Origin: Temnopleurus reevesii
Lineage: Eukaryota; Echinodermata; Echinoidea; Temnopleuroida; Temnopleuridae
Assembly (NCBI GenBank): GCA_036244855.1
Contig: BQKZ01006452.1
Coordinates: forward strand, 12,193 to 42,607
DNA length: 30,415 bases
Reading direction: 5' to 3'
The notes under the pieces were generated by a model. It saw only the letters and a list, made by a program, of their open reading frames with translations. It made no database searches and was not told where the DNA came from. Of this stretch, positions 11,401 to 20,575 are shown in pieces. Every line of letters starts with the position of its first letter. Within the stretch, counting starts at the first letter, position 1. The translations under genes and the position numbers were made by a program.

Positions 11401-13185
11401 TGACCGACCATCCCTCACTGGACAACCAGATAATTGTTTTGGGGTGGGCCTAATCCTTAACCTGGGCCCTATTTCATTATACATGTACTTGTTATCAATA
11501 TTACAGTTAACATTTCTGATATATGGTACTCTGATAAGCTGTGGTGGATTTAATGTGGTAAGGAAATAGCCTTCTTTGAACATATGGTTGTGATGACCGA
11601 CGAAAAGCATTTTTTTTTTCAAATCAGTTGAAGTAGGAAGAAGTGAGGAGAGGGGTTGAAAATGAATTTCTATGAATCATTGTTGAAGTGGTGTAGATAT
11701 CACAGCAGTACCTTCCTTCAAGTCCTCAGCTCCATTGCATACAAACTTTAGTCATTAAACAGTGTGCAAAAAAGGAAAACTCTGGACAATAAAATCCTGC
11801 CACAGACTTTGGCAGTTGGCACAGGTAAAAACAATGGCAAAAAGTTTGACAGAGTTTTGTATGGCAAGGGTTTTCATGCAATAGAACCCAAGGAAGTGTA
11901 GTGAACCTGAGAAAAAGAAAATGTATAATTAATTCACACAAGCATGCGAATATTAATCAATATACAGATCACAAGAGGTCCGGGTTTGGAGATCAAGTGC
12001 AGCCCTATTATTTTTTTTTTCAGAATAATTTTCTTAAAGCCCAAGTATAGTTTTGGTAAAAGCGAATATTTTTATCGCCAAATTTTGTCTTCAAATCTAC
12101 TTAAAAAGAAACATGATATCATGAACATGTTGTACAAAAGATTGTACGAAAAATTAACAAGTTTTGGAAAAGTTATAACCTAAAGTGTGGAAAATATTTT
12201 AGCGTCGTAGCCCCCGACGCGAATTCAATATTTTCTTTCTTGATAAAGGACAGCTTCTCATGAACAGAATTGGATAAAAATTTCAGAATTTATTCTTTAT
12301 GTATTCCTTTTTAGCATGCTTTAATAAAATCTTGGAAATAATTGTCTATATGCCCGATAAAAAGCAAAATATTGTTATAACCAAGAGAGGGCGCTAAATA
12401 CGATTTAACGGTCAATTTCAAATTTTCAAAAGAATTCACTCGTAGAAAAATATGCTATGATCTTGAAATGTGTATAGAAACTATATGTCATGGTATATAT
12501 CCCAAAAATTCACATTTCTTTAATCTTTACCAAAACTATACATGGGCTTTAACGAAAATATAGCACTGCTAAGGAATTCAAATTTTATGATTGTCCCATA
12601 ATGATGACCTTTATAGATCATGATGAAAAAAATAGTGTGTTTAGTGACTTTGGCACGAGACGACGTGTAAATTATCATAGCAACATACTGTACGTTCATG
12701 ACTTTTGTGCACATACAGCAGTTTGTATGTGTATGCGTTATCACTTAAAATATGAAACTGAAAAAAATCTTTTTAAAATGATTAATGGGATCAGAAAATG
12801 TGTTATATTATAGATGAGCCTATCCTCTTTATCAAAAAAGCTACTCCAAACACATATGGTTCTCTGTTGGACATGTATGTATTCTTTGGTTGTCAATACT
12901 CAAATGCTGGGGTGTGTCAGTATTGAGTGGTTGTGACACGTCATTTGACAACTGGGGGAACTACGCTGGCGATGGAAATGGAAATGGTTAGCTTAATGTC
13001 TAGTCGCCGACCTATGAATCTGTGGAACATATAATTTTACTTTATACTTAAATACATTAGATAAAGTGGAGATGAATGTACTTATTTATTTTCATTTTTT
13101 TTATGTGGATAGACGGGAAATCAATTCCATGACGTCGAACAGTGACATCACTCCTCTGCCGTATGAAGCTAACCAACAGGGCTGA
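2294..13185 (+). CDS. KLHDC3: KLHDC3 (kelch domain-containing protein 3), nine coding exons
   Basis: Coding exons 2294-2447, 3883-4056, 4956-5071, 6371-6442, 8103-8316, 8934-9129, 9889-9968, 11212-11290 and 13113-13185 join to 1158 bases: 385 residues plus TGA, close to the about 382 of vertebrate KLHDC3. Six kelch blades carry the paired glycines at residues 30-31, 92-93, 143-144, 195-196, (Ala-Gly) 254-255 and 306-307. After the propeller come a BC box at 338-347 (TLKTMCQMSI, fitting S/T-L-x3-C-x3-hydrophobic) and a CUL2-box-like LPTIL from 357. The family is known as a substrate receptor of CUL2-RBX1-elongin B/C ligases that binds C-terminal glycine degrons. The N-terminus (MAQWIVHTDGGPRRVNHAAV) and the post-propeller DLHILDF segment match the vertebrate protein closely. 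All splice sites are GT-AG and phase is preserved. The chain ends in Gly. KLHDC2/KLHDC1 are less likely given the N- and C-terminal matches. Confidence 0.95.
2448..3882 (+). other. KLHDC3: KLHDC3 intron 1
   Basis: A 1.4-kb AT-rich intron bounded by GTAAGT and an AG acceptor. I see no gene and no well-defined repeat in it beyond A/T runs. Confidence 0.8.
3883..4056 (+). CDS. KLHDC3: KLHDC3 coding exon 2 (blade 2)
   Basis: Acceptor 'ttgtcattgcag' ends at 3882; donor GTAAGT at 4057. Encodes residues 52-109 and the first base of Lys110, with RYGHSVVV...YLWGGRND as the second kelch motif. Splicing phase 1 to phase 1. Confidence 0.94.
4057..4955 (+). other. KLHDC3: KLHDC3 intron 2
   Basis: A 0.9-kb intron with C-rich tracts near 4516 and 4601, but no coding content or clear element. 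Confidence 0.8.
4956..5071 (+). CDS. KLHDC3: KLHDC3 coding exon 3 (blade 3)
   Basis: Acceptor 'cccttgtag' ends at 4955; donor GTATGT at 5072. Encodes residues 110-148 with DGHSACVIG...MYVFGG, strikingly like the vertebrate DGHSACVLG...MYIFGG. Ends in phase 0. Confidence 0.94.
5115..5292. mobile_element. TA-flanked MITE, 178 bp (family A)
   Basis: Starts 'cagtggaaactca' and ends with its inverse 'tgagtttccactg', with TA at 5113-5114 and 5293-5294. This is the signature of a Tc1/mariner/pogo-type non-autonomous element. The interior 'ataacgaggtgcttgggacca' is shared with the copy at 21479-21654 and distantly with 20291-20465. Lies in KLHDC3 intron 3. Confidence 0.85.
5305..5945 (+). mobile_element. 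Decayed 3' end of a CR1/L2-like non-LTR retrotransposon
   Basis: In one frame from about 5318 the translation reads RIQNSAAHLVTKA...HLLNDL, then, after a stop and frame change, YTPSRIIRSLKKSLLVP, SYGSRSFN, and finally (about 5713 onward) AAELWSKLPADNKNSVTVDN. These are the ordered end motifs of the reverse-transcriptase protein of CR1/L2-type LINEs (RIQNSAARLV, TPSRxLRS, YGxRSFxxAAPxLWNxLP). Stops, a frameshift and an intervening non-matching stretch show it is dead. The 3' end may be near 'gctttataagtac'. It abuts the MITE ending at 5292. Confidence 0.8.
6371..6442 (+). CDS. KLHDC3: KLHDC3 coding exon 4
   Basis: Small 72-base exon, phase 0 at both ends: residues 149-172 (LQSYSNHTYALDFRDMKWTL...). 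Acceptor 'gtttctcag' to 6370, donor GTGAGT at 6443. It encodes the outer strand of blade 3 with the family's D-x-x-x-x-x-W-T pattern. Confidence 0.9.
6949..7124. mobile_element. Degenerate MITE with 'gtttcataaagctg' inverted termini
   Basis: The left end 'ctgggttgtgtttcataaagctg' region and the right end 'cagctttaggaattaccaccctg' region are inverted copies with several mismatches, spacing about 175 bp. Sits in KLHDC3 intron 4. No coding content. Confidence 0.6.
7610..7772 (-). mobile_element. tRNA-derived SINE, minus orientation, 3'-truncated
   Basis: Read on the - strand from 7772, it begins 'ccgtggtgtagtggttctg' (RNA polymerase III A-box-like) with a degenerate B box (ggattgaatcttgcc) and continues into a body 'ccacactgtgctgcactcaa' shared with the + strand SINE next to it. 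It is head to head with that element. Confidence 0.7.
7775..8072 (+). mobile_element. tRNA-derived SINE, plus orientation, near full length
   Basis: tRNA-like head with A box 'tggtgtagtggttc' and B box 'ggttcaaatccc', a body 'cattgtactgcactcaacc...gatgaatgggtacctgg...ctgctaaagccagggtaataat', and a tail 'aactatataaaagc' followed by a T-rich attattattttt. The same body recurs at 7610-7772, 13730-13900 and 28235-28420. It ends just before the exon 5 acceptor. Confidence 0.8.
8103..8316 (+). CDS. KLHDC3: KLHDC3 coding exon 5 (blade 4)
   Basis: Acceptor 'ttgatcgtag' to 8102; donor GTTAGT at 8317. Encodes residues 173-243 plus one base: RDFHTATPVG...FVFGGR, then NEVKVFD and LPEGRRSHST, all aligning with vertebrate KLHDC3 (RDFHSAT, NRIRVFD, LPEGRRSHSA). 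Confidence 0.94.
8346..8460. repeat. 115-bp foldback 29 bases after the exon 5 donor
   Basis: 'agttcaatctattta' at 8346 is matched by 'taaatagattgaact' ending at 8460; the arms also pair through 'catgaaaccc' / 'gggtttcatg' and 'gctatcgg' / 'ccgatagc'. Nearly the whole element is stem. Probably a small MITE in intron 5, close enough to the donor to fold in the pre-mRNA. Confidence 0.85.
8665..8735 (+). pseudogene. Decayed partial copy of KLHDC3 exon 6 in intron 5
   Basis: About 65-70 bases match the start of exon 6 at roughly 80% by eye. Shared blocks include 'gcatgacaatc', 'tatttg', 'ttcaatcaca' and 'acacacactc'. Read in the exon's frame it gives LHDNRQCIFVRFNHSVNTHS against LHDNHLCVFAGFNHTIDTHF, with no stop. 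The splice acceptor cag has become caa (8670-8672), the blade motif Ala-Gly has become Val-Arg, and similarity is lost after about 8735, well before any donor. It is best read as a dead duplicate rather than an alternative exon. Confidence 0.8.
8934..9129 (+). CDS. KLHDC3: KLHDC3 coding exon 6 (blades 5 and 6)
   Basis: Acceptor 'tctcccaaccag' to 8933; donor GTAAGA at 9130. Encodes residues 244-308 and two bases of Ser309. Blade 5 has CVFAGFN, Ala-Gly in place of the usual Gly-Gly; blade 6 has KRRRQCCVMHGDRMIMFGGT, matching the vertebrate PRRRQCC...LFGGT. A decayed partial copy of this exon lies upstream at about 8665-8735. Confidence 0.94.
9216..9455 (+). mobile_element. tRNA-derived SINE, second family
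   Basis: The head carries the A box 'tgtggctcagtggtagagcg' and B box 'gggttcgatcccc', with the spacing of a tRNA gene. A non-tRNA body follows ('ccaggcactcagcg', 'aacagcttacagctgaaaa', 'ctaccctgggtaaatgag') to a 'ggtattactattac' tail. Lies in KLHDC3 intron 6. The body differs from the 7775 SINE. Confidence 0.75.
9889..9968 (+). CDS. KLHDC3: KLHDC3 coding exon 7
   Basis: Acceptor 'ttttttctcacag' to 9888; donor GTAAGT at 9969. Encodes residues 309-335, ending with DLADLHILDF; vertebrate KLHDC3 has DHSDLHILDF in the same place. Confidence 0.93.
9969..11211 (+). other. KLHDC3: KLHDC3 intron 7
   Basis: A 1.2-kb intron with a C-rich tract near 10805-10822. No gene or clearly bounded element seen. 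Confidence 0.75.
11212..11290 (+). CDS. KLHDC3: KLHDC3 coding exon 8 (BC box and CUL2 box)
   Basis: Acceptor 'ttttttcccttta g' to 11211; donor GTATGT at 11291. Encodes residues 336-361 with the elongin-C-binding BC box TLKTMCQMSI and the CUL2-box-like CLPTIL, so one exon carries the whole ligase-docking module. Confidence 0.93.
11291..13112 (+). other. KLHDC3: KLHDC3 intron 8, the longest
   Basis: A 1.8-kb intron with a G run near 11311-11322 and the TTAA-flanked element at 12034-12552. The rest shows no gene. Confidence 0.8.
12034..12552. mobile_element. TTAA-flanked MITE, about 519 bp
   Basis: The left end 'ttaaagcccaagtatag' followed by ttttggtaaa is mirrored by 'tttaccaaaactatac' followed by atgggctttaa at 12526-12552, a terminal inverted repeat of about 25 bases. 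TTAA stands at both outer edges (12034-12037, 12549-12552), as in piggyBac-type insertion. There is no transposase frame inside, so it is non-autonomous. Confidence 0.8.
13113..13185 (+). CDS. KLHDC3: KLHDC3 coding exon 9 (C-terminus, stop)
   Basis: Acceptor 'ttatgtggatag' to 13112. Encodes RREINSMTSNSDITPL and on to ...EANQQG, then TGA at 13183-13185. INSMTSNSDI aligns with the vertebrate LNAMTTNSNI, which confirms this distant exon (1.8 kb past exon 8). Confidence 0.9.
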
Positions 13186-13730
13186 AAGGAGCTTCATCAT
13201 TACATACTGCTGCTTATTGTGCTACCCATTGGCAAATAGAGATGTCCCTTGTATGTGGCATGTTACAGCGATTCAGTTTGAAACAAAGCCTGTTTGGTAA
13301 TGCAAGCATGGTAGATTGCATGAACCTGCCTGACGAGCGAGTGTACACACATTCAAGAATGTTCAAGTTTGTAACATGAATGATAACTTCACTAGTTCAC
13401 AAGCTGCTTGGGACAGGACAATTGAAACAGTTAGAGTTTTGACCCTTCTCAAGAAAATATCTTTCACAGAAGTTCAATTTCGCTCAAGGTTGAAATAAGG
13501 TTTGTTACCCAATACTTACTTTTGGTTGGACCTTTTCTTTTTCTGAAATAAAGCTTCTTCAACATATATCCTGTTTTTAAAATTGTCCTTTTCAGACTAC
13601 ATGACGTGAAGCCATCAATATGAGGAAATTCTTTGGCATGAATATTATTCACAACATTGTTTAATAACGATGAAAATAATAATGCTAATGCTAATCATTC
13701 TTATACCCTACATTTCCCCCCATACGGCTC
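13186..13730 (+). other. KLHDC3: Presumed KLHDC3 3' UTR and downstream sequence
   Basis: No coding content. An AATAAA at 13547-13552 (in 'ctgaaataaagc') is the first obvious poly(A) signal on this strand after the stop codon and would give a 3' UTR of about 0.4 kb. This end is a guess; AATAAA-like words are common in such AT-rich DNA. Confidence 0.3.
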
Positions 13731-13900
13731 AAAGCCCTTTGGCTAGTGTCATCCAAGTGTTAGCATCGTGCAATTGCCACCAATGTAGAACCTTAGCTAA
13801 TTCAAGGATGAAATCTTTACGAGTACCCATTGACTTTACCAGGGTAGAGTGTAGCACAATGTTGATCAATTTCTTGCTAAAGGATAGATGTGATTGATGG
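13730..13900 (-). mobile_element. SINE fragment, minus orientation
   Basis: On the - strand it reads 'agcaagaaattgatcaacat', then 'tgtgctacactctaccctgg', then 'gtcaatgggtac', aligning with the body of the 7775-8072 SINE ('agcaagaacttcatccacat', 'tgtactgcactcaaccctgg', 'gatgaatgggtac'). The tRNA head is not recognisable. Confidence 0.65.
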
Positions 13901-15300
13901 TGAGACTGTCGTGCTCAATCCTGTTTCATGGGGAATTTATTCTTTCTATTTCTATTCTTATTTTACTACATGTATAAGAATTCATTGCTGTGTATTTCTA
14001 TTTAAACCAATGTTTGTTTGCTGAGTTGACTGGATATATCTTGGGTCTGATTATTAAGGGTGAATAGTTTATAAATCATTTAGAGCTATCTTGTCTTTTA
14101 CTCATAGATCAATATTGAAATCATTTTGGTTGAACTCAGTGCGTGTGTACTGAGCCACCAGGATAGAGTGTATTATTGATAATCACTGTTAAAATGATGA
14201 CGATAAAAGAATCAATCATATACATGTAGCCATAGCTTCTTGAACTTAGATGCATCAAAATAAAAATAATAATTTTTCAACAGGAGCAGAAAAATTTAGT
14301 GAGCAGAGTATAAAAAAGTTTGAAGAAAATCAGACAATTTATAAAGAATTCATGAATTTTTAAAGATATAAACAAATTAGCAAATCAGTGAAAATTCGCA
14401 GACATGTTGCCAATAGACAACTTTCGAAATGTATTCAAATTTATTCACTTTTGCCCCAAGATAAACTATGTATACACATGTCAAAAGATAGTGAGAATAT
14501 GATTGTAAGAATGCTACTTGCGTACATTAACGTTGCTTAATTGAACCAACAGTATAGCTTGACCAACCTAGCAACAGCCACTGCATGCTATTCATATTCC
14601 TTGGATTGAAGTACAATTATTTTGCATCAGGCAAACATTGTCATTGTGCGTATGACAAAGGGGTATGCCTAAAATTTGAATACATTACGAAAGTGGTCTA
14701 TCTGATGACATCATGGATGCACTAGTAACAAGAATTTCTATATATTTATGGTACATTATTCATAATTTCTACCTACAGGGTAATACAAAATTTGTATTAA
14801 TGTGAACATACAAATAGGGATCTACATATCTACCATGCAGATATTCTAAAGTTACAGTTTTGAGGAAATAATTTTTTTGGGGGGAATACAATATTTTATA
14901 TGAATACAATGGTCAGTTGTGCACGTATGAAGTCATCAGTTGCCAATTTGTCTAAATGTTTAAACATTCATAGTGTTCTTATAATTCATCTGATTTTTCT
15001 GCTAATTTTCACCAAATAACATTTTTGGGTAGACTCTTTTAACCGCATATCATCATTGCTGAAGATTGATGACAGCAATTTTTTGCATTGTCATTACATT
15101 ATCTTTCATGATTCATTAATTTTATCCAAGAAGTCTTCGCCATTTCTCCTCATTATCTCAATCAAAATAAAGTAATAACAGATGTGCAAAAATAGCTTTA
15201 TTTTTTTAATAATACAAACTAATTATGATTAGACTCTGATTTAAAGAATGATCGTTAGAATTTAGAAAATTAAAGCATTCAGGTTAGATAAATATGTAGC
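13901..15300. other. Intergenic, no gene seen
   Basis: About 1.4 kb of AT-rich sequence between the two convergent genes. Open frames are short, with no recognisable protein. No bounded element identified. Confidence 0.7.
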
Positions 15301-15308
15301 TAAAGCCT

Positions 15309-15582
15309 ACTGCACACATTACGACTCAACAACCTTATGGCTGGCTTTGAAATTGAATGACGTCACACCCAACGATCTGATCCCATGACTGCGTTCCGAT
15401 TGTTAGCTTTGTGCTGTCAACTTTTAGTACATAATTTCAAAGTGACACTTTACACCTACATGTGACATCACAATAATGCGCATGTCTGATTGGATCATAA
15501 GTGTATTACATATCAAATCTCCATGACTGGCCTTGCGATTTGCTTGTTGTAAGGTGGTTGAGTCTTATTGTATGCGATAGTC
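15309..15582. mobile_element. Probable MITE with imperfect inverted ends
   Basis: The left end 'cacacattacgactcaacaa' followed by cctta pairs with the right end 'taaggtggttgagtcttatt' followed by gtatgcga, about 250 bp apart. The interior contains TGACGTCA (15359-15366) and paired 'ggctggctttg'/'ggccttgcg' segments. No coding frame. Confidence 0.6.
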
Positions 15583-17370
15583 TTAACAGATAGAAGATTA
15601 CTTGTCTCATAAATACATAAAGCTGTCTCCACTAATTATCTATAGAAGAATGTGTAAAATTGATCACACACAGTATGCTGTGTTTGAATTGAAATGTTTA
15701 TATTCATGCGTGACAATAATTGTTTTATATGTGTATATTGAGAAATATATTGATTCAGAGTTTAATTTTGGTGCAAAGAATCTGTTTATAGACAGATCAC
15801 AATATTCTGTGTTAAGGATTAGCATTGTTAGTCTGTAGAACATCTTGTAACTTGTTCAGAAAGGTTTTCCACCAAAAAAATGGTTCCTAAATCATATTAT
15901 TTTTACAACCAATATCCCTATTGTTGGCTAATATGTCCAGATGTTATGTTAGTCTAAGATGCAATTTGGACATTTTATACCATTCAAAATACAGCTGTAT
16001 TGAATTTCTCTTTAATAACATAGTGCATTTGGCTATCACACTCAACTACAGAAGAAGACAACTGTCTCCCAAACTAATTTGCTTAATGAAATCCAATATA
16101 ATGAAAGCAGGAGTCATGTGGTTCTACTTATCCAGTGACTCTTTGAAAATACTTGCAAGAAATCAGGATTCATGATAAAGGAATTAAAGTCAAATCTAGC
16201 CAGCAGTATAATTTACAGTGGAAGATAATTTTAAAGAGCACTGTTCAATCAAACTCCTGTTATACAAGGAGACCTTCCTGGGCCCATCGATTTGTATTCT
16301 ATTGTATACTGGCCGTAATGTGACAGGGATTTGATATCAACACGTAACTCTTACTATTCCTTGGGGATCTCATTATATCAAGGTACACTCTATTACTGTG
16401 AAAAGTTGATGACTAAATATGGAAAAATGGTCATTTCCAAAAAACGATCTTTAATGTCACTTTCTGTTCACTGTATGAATGCATCCATTGTTTGTGAATT
16501 TTTTTATTTTATATTTTTATTGCAAAACGTTAGTTAATTGGCACCGCAGAACACATTAGTGAGTTGTAATTTTCATGTTTTTAAATATATTTGCACACAA
16601 ATCTATGGGCATTCTATTGAATGAAAATGTTGTATTCATGGTAACAAAATTAGCGAAAATAAATTTCCATCACATTTCTCCACGATACAGTACATACTGT
16701 CACAGGGTGAGTGTTCAAAATTGTATTTGGGTTTTGAGAAAATCATATGATCATACATAAGCATTGCCACCCATTTTTGGGTAACTAATGAAACTTTATG
16801 GTATATGTTCACAGGATGCTTGATATATCAATATTATTGCATCATCTCTTTCTATGTGATGCATATCACAGCATTCCTTGTGGCTGATTACATACCAAGG
16901 TAGGGTTAAAAAAAACATCAAAAATTCTCTGTCGCCATCAAGCATAAATTATGCAATTGTGACGTCATCAAAACGCGTCTGTATCAATATCACGTCAGAA
17001 ATACATCAATCAGAATGAACAAATGAACATCAATTAGCTATAATAAGGTAGCGTGACTTAAGTCAGGGTAATAATTATATTAGCACCTTTCTAGAAGTGT
17101 GTAGTATAAGCTCGTAATAGCATTCTATAAAAGTGTAAGCACTGAAATATGACTTTTTAGTCCACATTAGTATTGATTTGTATATCTCCTCCATGCATAC
17201 AAGAGCATTCAATCATAGATGTGATCTGTTTTAATTTCTTGCAAAAAATCTAGCATAAAAATGGTTGGAAAGAATTATACATTATCCATAATGCATCAGA
17301 AGAAAGCTTTGTAATGAAAAAAATTAAATGAAAAAAATGAAATCATTTTATACCCACTTTTCATTTACCT
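15583..17370. other. Intergenic, no gene seen; degraded MITE fragment near 16212-16320
   Basis: Short frames only. Around 16240-16320 the words 'ctgttatacaagg', 'cttcctgggcccatc' and 'tttgtattctattgta' resemble 'cgttataacaagg', 'ttcctggttccatc' and 'tttgtattttattgta' of the MITE at 20291-20465, so this is likely an old fragment of that family. Confidence 0.55.
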
Positions 17371-17371
17371 G

Positions 17372-17493
17372 GGGCTTGTAACATATGATGCAATTAAACT
17401 TAGGATAAATATTTATCGTAGTCTATGGTTAAATGTGTCATAAGAGATACAATTAATTGCAAAATTAATTGCATCTCTTAATGTTACAGGCCC
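17372..17493. repeat. Small foldback element
   Basis: 'gggcttgtaacat' at 17372 and 'atgttacaggccc' ending at 17493 are inverted copies; an inner perfect pair 'agatacaattaattgca'/'aattaattgcatctc' sits at about 17444-17477. About 120 bp, non-coding. Confidence 0.65.
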
Positions 17494-20288
17494 GTGAAAC
17501 AATAAATTGTGTTTATCAACAGACGGGCACAGCAGAGCTTTTTCTGATCACGATTTATCCTGATTGTCATGCTATTATGAATTTCCCCACAGAGTGAGGT
17601 TGCACGTCATCATTCTTTGTTCTTTGCATTCTGTGAGAAAATTTTCGGACATGCATTATGTGCCTCAAATACTAAAAAGCAGAGATGGTTTTAAATACTG
17701 ACTTCAATTGGTTATTGGAATGTTATGCTCAATAGTTGTGTTGTCTGGGAGTAAAAAGGCAACAGAGCTGTGACTACTCCATTAAATATAAATTCATATT
17801 ATTACTGATTTTTGGTGATGTATTCTCATGGGAATATTGGATACTGTTGTATGCATTCTCATGGGAATATTGGATATTGTTATCAAGTTAAATCCAATCA
17901 AAATTAAATCTATACTCAGCTGAAAAAAATGAAATGATGTATAGCTGATGTTTAAATGAAATAGATTCAAAAGATTTGATTTTATCTGAAGATATTTTAC
18001 TGTTTTTTTAATAATTAGACTGTGTACTATCAATAGAGACTTCATCAATATAATTTTTTTCTGTACATTCTACAAACTTTCCCAGAATGAAGAACAAAAT
18101 CCAATTCATTCATTTGTAGAAAAGTGAATTCAATATTATTCATAGGAGCTTTCTGCAATGCTCAGATATTCAGGTTTTCCCCGATTAATTATCCTTTTAT
18201 TCAAATATAAAAGAAACTTTTAAGCACTAAATTTTTGTTGCTGTTTTTTTTTCCATTGTAATTTAAATTTTTCATTTACTTCTTTTCTTATTTATGTGGT
18301 CCATTTGATCATTTTTGTTGCTTGTGGTAGATATCTTGCCAGTGTTTTCCCCTTTTACGATATTTTGCTCATTTGCCCATCTGATGTATAACTGATAAAA
18401 GACTGTGTTTCTGAATACATATGAATTGATGTATCTATGAACTTATATTAAGATGTTGAGAGAACTGCACAACTAGAAAGAGTTTTCAGGTGTAAGATCA
18501 GTGCATTAGATTCAACACTGTGACCGATGCAGATCTACAGTATATTCAACTACAACAGGAAAGTGTATTCTATAACACCAGTAATTGAATGAGATTCGTG
18601 TCATTTGATTCGTTCAATTCATTTGACATTTGGACAACTTTTGGAATGTATAGCAGCGTGCAAAACACTTCAATAACAGATGCACACCACTCACTTGCTG
18701 ACCTTGCAAATAAACAAAGTTTAATTTCTTTATCTGATCATGATATCCAAAGACATAATGAATATGCTACTTTCTGCACTGAACAGAAGTGATTCTATCA
18801 AACGTGGGTACCATCCTGTGAATTGAATCATTTATCTTGTACCCTACATGTATGTACACGGCTTAACATGTTAAAAGCAAATTAAATCAGTTCAATTGAC
18901 CAGTTCTCACAAATTGATCAGTTCAACTTGAGAGTTCTCAGGCCCCTTTCTTCAGGCCCATTTGCCATCAATGGCTGCTAAATTTTTCATGCAAGTCGAG
19001 TATCATAACTTCAAAATTGCATCCTCAGATTTTTTAAATGAAAATGCAATGATTACTCTTAATCAATTAATTATGCTAATTTATGCAAATATTTCAGTAA
19101 GCATAAAATAAATTTCAGTTATTGAAAGCAAAAGTATGAATACTTGTGTGAACTAATTGAAAAAAACACAATTTGCATCGACTTTGTACACAAAATCAAG
19201 CAGTTTTTGAGCAGTTTTGAGGCTGACATGCATGTATAAAATATGACCTAGCGTCAGATCGGCTTATACAATTTCCCTGAAACTGGACTTACAAGTTGCG
19301 GAAGACTTGATAGAAAAAAGACAGTGAGCTGCATGGTCAAAAGTTTTTGCATAGCGAAATGATCACCCATCCTTCCCCCCCCCCTCCCACCGATCTAGTT
19401 AGAGTCAAGTCCTGGTGTTGTTTGCTCTCGTTGAATACATACATGTAGATTGGTATCAGTGTTAAATTTCATGCCTGAATTTTGCAATATGAGGAAAAAT
19501 AATAGTCAATTTGTTCTCTATTTCAATTATTTTGGATGCTTCTTTGTATAATTGTAATACCTATTTTTTTTGTCATTTGTAATTAGTAATTGTTTTCCAG
19601 AGTGTTATCAATAATATATTTGCTCTTCAATTTTGAAGCAAAATGAAAGTTTGTATGGTTGTTTGATTTCTGTCTTTATACTCTTCAAATCAACTAATAT
19701 CATGGACAATACAAATATGATATTTTAACAGAACAGTCCAGTTAAGTAGAAGCTCAAATCTTGATTTAACATTGTCCAAATGTTTTTAATGACTCATCAT
19801 TATAAGAAATACCTTTAACCAACGTTGTTGTCAACGAATGATTTATTTTTTTTAAATGGGCTCATAATCTTCATTGTATGTTCTTCCTTGATAGACAGCT
19901 ACATGTAACTCTGCCTATATTTATTCACTTAGGACTACAAAATTTATTTGAATATTGATTTAGAAATGGTAAATAACACAAACAGAGGTGTTTCATGATT
20001 TGCTCCAAAAATCACATTAACTTTTTCCAACGTAGACAGAGTTGCCTGTACATTTGTCAGAACTCACATACTCAAACTTCAACTTACATGTAGTCGAATC
20101 TGTTAGGACTGAAGAAATAGCTTTGCCCTCGAGAAAACTTGGATTATTATTGGTGAAACCAATAGAATATAAAGAGAAGACTTAAAAAGACCTTGAGCTC
20201 GGGTAATTATTTGACTTAAGCAAGATTGACAGTATTTCCAATTATCGACTTGCTGGCCATCTATACCTACGAATCTGTAGGAAACAGC
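17494..20288. other. Intergenic, no gene seen
   Basis: 2.8 kb of AT-rich sequence. A short tandem duplication at about 17818-17878 repeats 'attctcatgggaatattgga' twice. A C-rich run lies near 19373-19388. No protein or RNA gene recognised. Confidence 0.65.
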
Positions 20289-20290
20289 TA

Positions 20291-20465
20291 CAGTCAAACC
20301 TCGTTATAAAGAGCACTGATATAACGAGCTCTCGTTATAACAAGGTAATTTTCCTGGTTCCATCTCTTTGTATTTTATTGTATTTTGACCCTGATATAAC
20401 AAGGTTTCAATATAAAGAGGTAATTACTCTGGTCCCAACGTCCTCGTTATAACGAGGTTAGACTG
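20291..20465. mobile_element. TA-flanked MITE, 175 bp (Tigger/pogo-like ends)
   Basis: Begins 'cagtcaaacctcgttataa' and ends 'ttataacgaggttagactg', with TA on both sides (20289-20290, 20466-20467). The 'acctcgttataacgag' end is a familiar pogo/mariner-type terminus. Internally it repeats the 'tataacaagg/ttataacgag' words several times. Related to the elements at 5115 and 21479. Confidence 0.88.
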
Positions 20466-20575
20466 TACTGTATTTACTGTTTGTGAAAATCTGATTCCAA
20501 CAGTAGGTAATGAAAACGCACTGTTATCTACATGTATGAACTTGAACCAAAGTGACTCAGATCAACATTGCTGCC

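Noticed and set aside
17794..18048. 84-codon - strand frame with a repeated IPMRMHT-type segment
   Set aside because: The repeat comes from a short DNA tandem duplication near 17818-17878; no splice context or family resemblance supports a gene.
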